Shown: positions 7,069-9,999 of the stretch, one piece after another
Position numbering within the stretch: position 1 is the first letter of the stretch
Layout: each line of letters opens with the position of its first letter
Assembly (NCBI GenBank): GCA_002373855.1
Contig: DFKO01000047.1
Location: 1 to 9,999, forward strand
Origin: Lachnospiraceae bacterium UBA3643
GTDB lineage: Bacteria > Bacillota > Clostridia > Lachnospirales > Lachnospiraceae
Length of the DNA: 9,999 bases
Direction: 5' to 3'
The notes under the pieces: generated by a model
Seen by the model: only the letters and a program-made list of their open reading frames with translations
The model's database searches: none
What the model was told of the DNA's origin: nothing
Made by a program: the position numbers and the translations under genes

Positions 7069-7104
7069 TTCAAAAAGATTTTAAAGATATTTAATGAATC
7101 AATA

Positions 7105-7160
7105 CAAAAGCACGGTGCCTTTCCCGGATGAAGCATACTATGGGAGACACGGTGCTTTTG
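7105..7160 (+). terminator. Long hairpin terminator between glyA and por, possibly bidirectional
   Basis: CAAAAGCAC (7105-7113) pairs with GTGCTTTTG (7152-7160); after a G-G mismatch, GTG pairs with CAC; an inner TTTCCC pairs with GGGAGA (with one wobble), leaving a loop of about 16 bases. The A-run on the 5' side and T-run on the 3' side would let it work in both directions, though the T-run is only four long. CACGGTGC also occurs as a direct repeat in the two arms (7111-7118 and 7148-7155). Confidence 0.7.
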
Positions 7161-7214
7161 ATGTTCATAAATGATGTTATTTACACAGTTTTATTTATAA
7201 AGTGAGGAAAAATC
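7161..7214 (+). promoter_or_regulatory. Presumed por operon leader; no clear promoter
   Basis: This AT-rich stretch separates the glyA hairpin from the first por gene and should contain the operon promoter. TTGATG at 7158-7163 overlaps the hairpin end and could be a -35, but no good -10 lies 16-18 bp downstream. TATAAA at 7196-7201 is too close to the ribosome binding site GAGGA (7204-7208) to be a useful -10. No riboswitch-like structure is seen. Confidence 0.25.
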
Positions 7215-7787
7215 ATGAGTAACACAGTTGAGATCCGCTGGCATGGAAGAGGCGGACAGGGTGCAAAGACGGCGGCACTTTTGCTGGCCGATGTAGCTTT
7301 TAAGATGGACAAGCATGTACAGGGATTCCCCGAGTACGGTCCCGAGCGAATGGGAGCTCCCATTACTGCTTTTAACAGGATCAGCGATTCCCAGATAAGA
7401 GTTCACAGCAACATTTACGATCCCGATTATGTAGTGGTTGTCGACGAGACACTGCTCCATACGGTAGATGTGACAAAGGGATTAAAGGATACGGGAGCCA
7501 TCCTTATCAATACGGAGAATACGGCTGACGATCTCATGCCGTATTTAAACGGATACAAGGGGAAAGTATATACAATCAATGCCAGAGAGGTATGTATGAA
7601 AACTCTCGGTAAATATTTTCCCAATACACCGATGCTTGCAGCTATCGTAAAGATATCAGGCATCATAGAACAGGATGCATTCTTAAGGGAAATGGAAAAT
7701 TCTCTTTCCCATAAATTTGCCAAAAAGCCCGAAGTACTTGACGGTAACATGAAGGCATTAAAGATGGCATTTAAGGAGGTACGATAA
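7215..7787 (+). CDS. porG: 2-oxoacid:ferredoxin oxidoreductase, gamma subunit
   Basis: A 190-residue subunit of the four-part pyruvate/2-ketoisovalerate ferredoxin oxidoreductase, which converts a 2-oxoacid plus CoA to acyl-CoA, CO2 and reduced ferredoxin. The gamma signatures are complete: EIRWHGRGGQGAKTAA (6-21) and FPEYGPERMGAP (38-49), then ITAFNRI and the IRVHSNIYDPDYVVVVD block (61-77). In this enzyme class the gamma domain contributes to the CoA-binding side of the complex. The start is supported by GAGGA six bases upstream. The stop overlaps the next start as TAATG, a sign of translational coupling. The gene order gamma-delta-alpha-beta is that of the ancestral porGDAB arrangement of thermophiles and archaea. 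Por or Vor substrate preference cannot be told from this subunit. Confidence 0.95.
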   Translation: MSNTVEIRWHGRGGQGAKTAALLLADVAFKMDKHVQGFPEYGPERMGAPITAFNRISDSQIRVHSNIYDPDYVVVVDETLLHTVDVTKGLKDTGAILINTENTADDLMPYLNGYKGKVYTINAREVCMKTLGKYFPNTPMLAAIVKISGIIEQDAFLREMENSLSHKFAKKPEVLDGNMKALKMAFKEVR

Positions 7788-8089
7788 TGTCATTAAAAGC
7801 TAAAGATATCAATGATCAGACAAAATGGCAGGACCTGACGGAAGGTCTTAAGATATTTGAGCCCGCCACATCAAAACAGTTTGAGACAGGCGAGTGGAGA
7901 ACCCAGACTCCTGAGTTTAACGAGAGCAAGTGCAAGCAGTGTCTCCTCTGCGTACCGTACTGCCCTGACAGTTGCATACCTGTAGTTGAGGGTCAGCGCA
8001 GAAACTTTGATCTAATGCACTGCAAGGGCTGTGGTATATGCGAGAAGGCATGTCCTTTCGGAGCGATTACCATGAGACCCGGTAAATAA
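7787..8089 (+). CDS. porD: 2-oxoacid:ferredoxin oxidoreductase, delta (2x[4Fe-4S] ferredoxin) subunit
   Basis: A 100-residue iron-sulfur subunit that passes electrons from the TPP site toward external ferredoxin. Two complete cluster motifs are visible: C49-C52-C55-C59-Pro in CKQCLLCVPYCP and C79-C82-C85-C89-Pro in CKGCGICEKACP. One extra cysteine lies at 63. The N-terminal 45 residues contain TGEWRTQTP, matching the W-R-x-x-P element typical of PorD. The start shares its A with the stop of the gamma gene, and TAAGGAGGT (7772-7780) gives a near-perfect ribosome binding site with six bases spacing, stronger than for the other subunits. The alpha gene begins 22 bases after the stop. Confidence 0.96.
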   Translation: MSLKAKDINDQTKWQDLTEGLKIFEPATSKQFETGEWRTQTPEFNESKCKQCLLCVPYCPDSCIPVVEGQRRNFDLMHCKGCGICEKACPFGAITMRPGK

Positions 8090-8111
8090 AGGGTAGTAAG
8101 GAGAGACAGTT

Positions 8112-9293
8112 ATGAGTACAAAAAACAGAATGTCGGGAAATGAAGCTCTCGGCGAAGCTATCAGACAGATAAATCCGGATGTTATGCCGGCCTTTCCAAT
8201 CACACCGTCAACAGAGGTACCCCAGTTTGTATCAAACATGATCGCAAACGGCCAGGTTGACACAGAGTTTATCCCTGTTGAGAGTGAGCACAGTGCCATG
8301 TCAGCAGCAATGGGTTCGGAGGCAGCAGGTGCCAGGACGATCACAGCCACATCATCATGCGGACTTGCTCTTATGTGGGAGGTTCTCTATGTTGCGGCAT
8401 CCTCAAGACTCCCCCTCGCTATGTGTGTGGTAAACAGAGGACTCACGGGACCTCTTAATATAAATGCGGAGCATTCCGATTCCATGGGAGCAAGAGATTC
8501 CGGATGGCTCCAGATTTATGCAGAGAACAATCAGGAAGTATATGACAATATGCTCATGGCCTACAGAATAGCAGAGCATAAAGATGTCAGACTCCCCATA
8601 ATGATATGCCAGGACGGTTTCATCACATCCCACGCAGTTGAAAATATCATGCTTGAAGATGATGAACCCGTAAGAAAATTTGTAGGTACATACGAGCCTG
8701 AGCATTATCTCTTAAATGCAGATGAGCCGATGGCCATGGGACCTTATGCAAACTCACCCTTCTGTATGGAAGCAAAGCGCGCACAGGTTCAGGGCATGAT
8801 GAATGCAAAACAGGTAATCCTCGATGTCGCAAAGGAATATGCCAAAATTTCAGGCAGAGAGTACGGACTCTATGAGGGATACAGACTGGGCGATGCAGAT
8901 TATGTACTTGTATGTATCGGTTCTGCATGCGGTACGATCAAGGATGCTGTTGATAAAATGAGAGAAGGCGGCGTAAAGGCAGGCCTCTTAAAAGTCAGAG
9001 TATTCAGACCTTTCCCCGGTGAAGAATTTGCCAAGGCTCTTGAAAATGCAAAGGCAGTAGCTGTGATGGATAGAGCGGAGAGCTACACCGGACACGGCGG
9101 ACCTTTAGGAGCGGAACTGATGGCAGCTATGTACAGAAATAAAAACAAAGCAGAAGCCATAAATGTAATATACGGATTATCAGGCAGAGACCTGACTGTA
9201 GAGATGGTATGCGGACTGTACGATCAGCTCGCCGACATCGCAGTTAACGGTACAAAGGGCCGTGAGTATCAGTATCTCGGCCTGCGTGAGTAG
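8112..9293 (+). CDS. porA: 2-oxoacid:ferredoxin oxidoreductase, alpha subunit
   Basis: A 393-residue catalytic partner subunit of the usual length. The N-terminal pyrimidine-binding domain shows MSGNEALGEAIRQI (7-20), PITPSTEV (29-36), ESEHSAMSAAMGSEAAGART (57-76) with the glutamates expected near the TPP aminopyrimidine, and TATSSCGLALM (78-88). NINAEHSDSMGARDSGW (116-132) continues the family block. The transketolase-C-like second domain (about 262-375) includes GSACGTIKDAVDKM, KVRVFRPFP and DRAESYTGHGGPLGAEL. TAAGGAG (8097-8103) lies eight bases before the ATG. Pyruvate or branched-chain keto acid specificity is not decidable by eye; vorA-type naming is the alternative. The beta gene follows after 53 bases with no terminator or hairpin between. 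Confidence 0.95.
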   Translation: MSTKNRMSGNEALGEAIRQINPDVMPAFPITPSTEVPQFVSNMIANGQVDTEFIPVESEHSAMSAAMGSEAAGARTITATSSCGLALMWEVLYVAASSRLPLAMCVVNRGLTGPLNINAEHSDSMGARDSGWLQIYAENNQEVYDNMLMAYRIAEHKDVRLPIMICQDGFITSHAVENIMLEDDEPVRKFVGTYEPEHYLLNADEPMAMGPYANSPFCMEAKRAQVQGMMNAKQVILDVAKEYAKISGREYGLYEGYRLGDADYVLVCIGSACGTIKDAVDKMREGGVKAGLLKVRVFRPFPGEEFAKALENAKAVAVMDRAESYTGHGGPLGAELMAAMYRNKNKAEAINVIYGLSGRDLTVEMVCGLYDQLADIAVNGTKGREYQYLGLRE

Positions 9294-9346
9294 TTCAGGT
9301 ATCAGTTTATTGTTTTCTTAAGTCAGAGAAAGAGGCATAGTCAATC

Positions 9347-9999
9347 ATGGAAAATACATTTAATTTTAAAGAAATACAGGGCCGCGAGGAGAGACTGGCA
9401 CCCGGTCACAGAATGTGTGCGGGATGCGGCGGTACCATCACAGTCAGAAATGTACTTAAGGCTCTCCACCCGGGTGACAAGGCTGTAGTCGGCAATGCAA
9501 CAGGATGTCTTGAGGTTTCTACTTTCATGTATCCCTTTACGGCATACGAGGACAGTTATATTCACAATGCATTTGAAAATGCAGGTGCCACACTCTCAGG
9601 TGTTGAGACAGCATACAATGTCCTTAAGGCAAGGGGAAAAGTAAAGGAAGACTACAAGTTTATTACCTTCGGAGGAGACGGCGGTACGTATGATATCGGA
9701 CTTCAGTCACTCTCCGGAGCGATGGAGCGTGGTCACGATATGGTATATGTATGCTATGACAACGGTGCTTACATGAATACAGGTACCCAGCGTTCATCGG
9801 CTACACCCATGTACGCCGATACGACGACTACACCTGCAGGCAAGTGCTCGGCAGGTAAGCCCCAGTACAGAAAAGACCTGGCAGCTATCATGGCAGCTCA
9901 CAATATCCCATATGTTGGACAGACTACATTTATCGGAAATATGAAGGATCTTTATGTAAAAGCAGAGAAGGCTATTTACACTCCGGGTCCTGCATTCCT
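9347..9999 (+). CDS. porB: 2-oxoacid:ferredoxin oxidoreductase, beta (TPP-binding) subunit, truncated by window edge
   Basis: An open frame from the ATG at 9347 runs off the right edge after 217 complete codons; the family is usually near 300 residues, so roughly two thirds is present. It carries [10 protein letters not shown] (20-29), with cluster cysteines C24 and C27, and [10 protein letters not shown] (50-59) with C54. The TPP pyrophosphate/Mg site is [21 protein letters not shown] (109-129), followed by [14 protein letters not shown] (137-150), giving the GDG...N pattern with N139. The fourth cluster cysteine is expected beyond the edge. The ribosome binding site is GAAAGAGG, with about 11 bases spacing, weaker than those of the delta and alpha genes. 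The truncation is an artefact of the window, not a broken gene. Confidence 0.95.
   Translation, partial: MENTFNFKEIQGREERLAPGHRMCAGCGGTITVRNVLKALHPGDKAVVGNATGCLEVSTFMYPFTAYEDSYIHNAFENAGATLSGVETAYNVLKARGKVKEDYKFITFGGDGGTYDIGLQSLSGAMERGHDMVYVCYDNGAYMNTGTQRSSATPMYADTTTTPAGKCSAGKPQYRKDLAAIMAAHNIPYVGQTTFIGNMKDLYVKAEKAIYTPGPAF

Noticed and set aside
7427..8350. Reverse-strand open frames of 107-112 codons within the por genes
   Set aside because: Forward-strand por subunits with full family motifs occupy these bases; the reverse frames show no motif or start signal.
1..9999. Mobile element, prophage, CRISPR, toxin-antitoxin or defence island
   Set aside because: There is no transposase, integrase, spaced direct-repeat array, terminal inverted repeat or tRNA end. 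Gene order is co-directional with ordinary operon spacing.

Overview
The window reads as a low-to-mid-GC anaerobic Firmicute, most likely a clostridial gut- or rumen-type bacterium of the Lachnospiraceae. This is inferred from four things: AGGAGG-type ribosome binding sites throughout, a four-subunit ferredoxin-linked 2-oxoacid oxidoreductase, a LacI-fold sensor fused to GGDEF, and an MepA-like MATE exporter. No RNA gene, insertion sequence, prophage gene or CRISPR array was seen. Every gene is on the + strand, the longest non-coding gap is about 146 bases, and the reverse-strand open frames are shadows.

Layout. (1) Positions 3-1602 hold the tail of an unrecognised gene followed 16 bases later by a complete MATE-family efflux pump, closed by a clear intrinsic terminator. 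(2) An orphan single-pass membrane protein follows (start reassigned to 1737). (3) After a gap with two promoter-like signals and a perfect 8-bp spaced inverted repeat comes a tight three-gene unit: a DUF1653 protein, a cytoplasmic LacI-type-sensor diguanylate cyclase, and a diacylglycerol-kinase-family lipid kinase. Gaps are 5 and 12 bases, so the three are probably co-transcribed and translationally coupled. (4) glyA (serine hydroxymethyltransferase) has its own promoter, with a TTGTCA/TGACAA palindrome over the -35 element, and is closed by a long hairpin. (5) The gamma, delta, alpha and beta subunits of a pyruvate/2-ketoisovalerate-type ferredoxin oxidoreductase follow in the order porGDAB. 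The beta gene runs off the right edge.

Functionally the right half is core anaerobic metabolism: one-carbon supply by GlyA, and CoA-dependent oxidative decarboxylation of a 2-oxoacid with electrons passed to ferredoxin by Por. Codon choice there looks more optimised than in the left half. The left half is regulatory and envelope-related: efflux, c-di-GMP synthesis and lipid phosphorylation. I do not see a dramatic unknown system. The items most worth following are the DUF1653/GGDEF/lipid-kinase operon with its operator-like repeat, and the palindrome at the glyA promoter.
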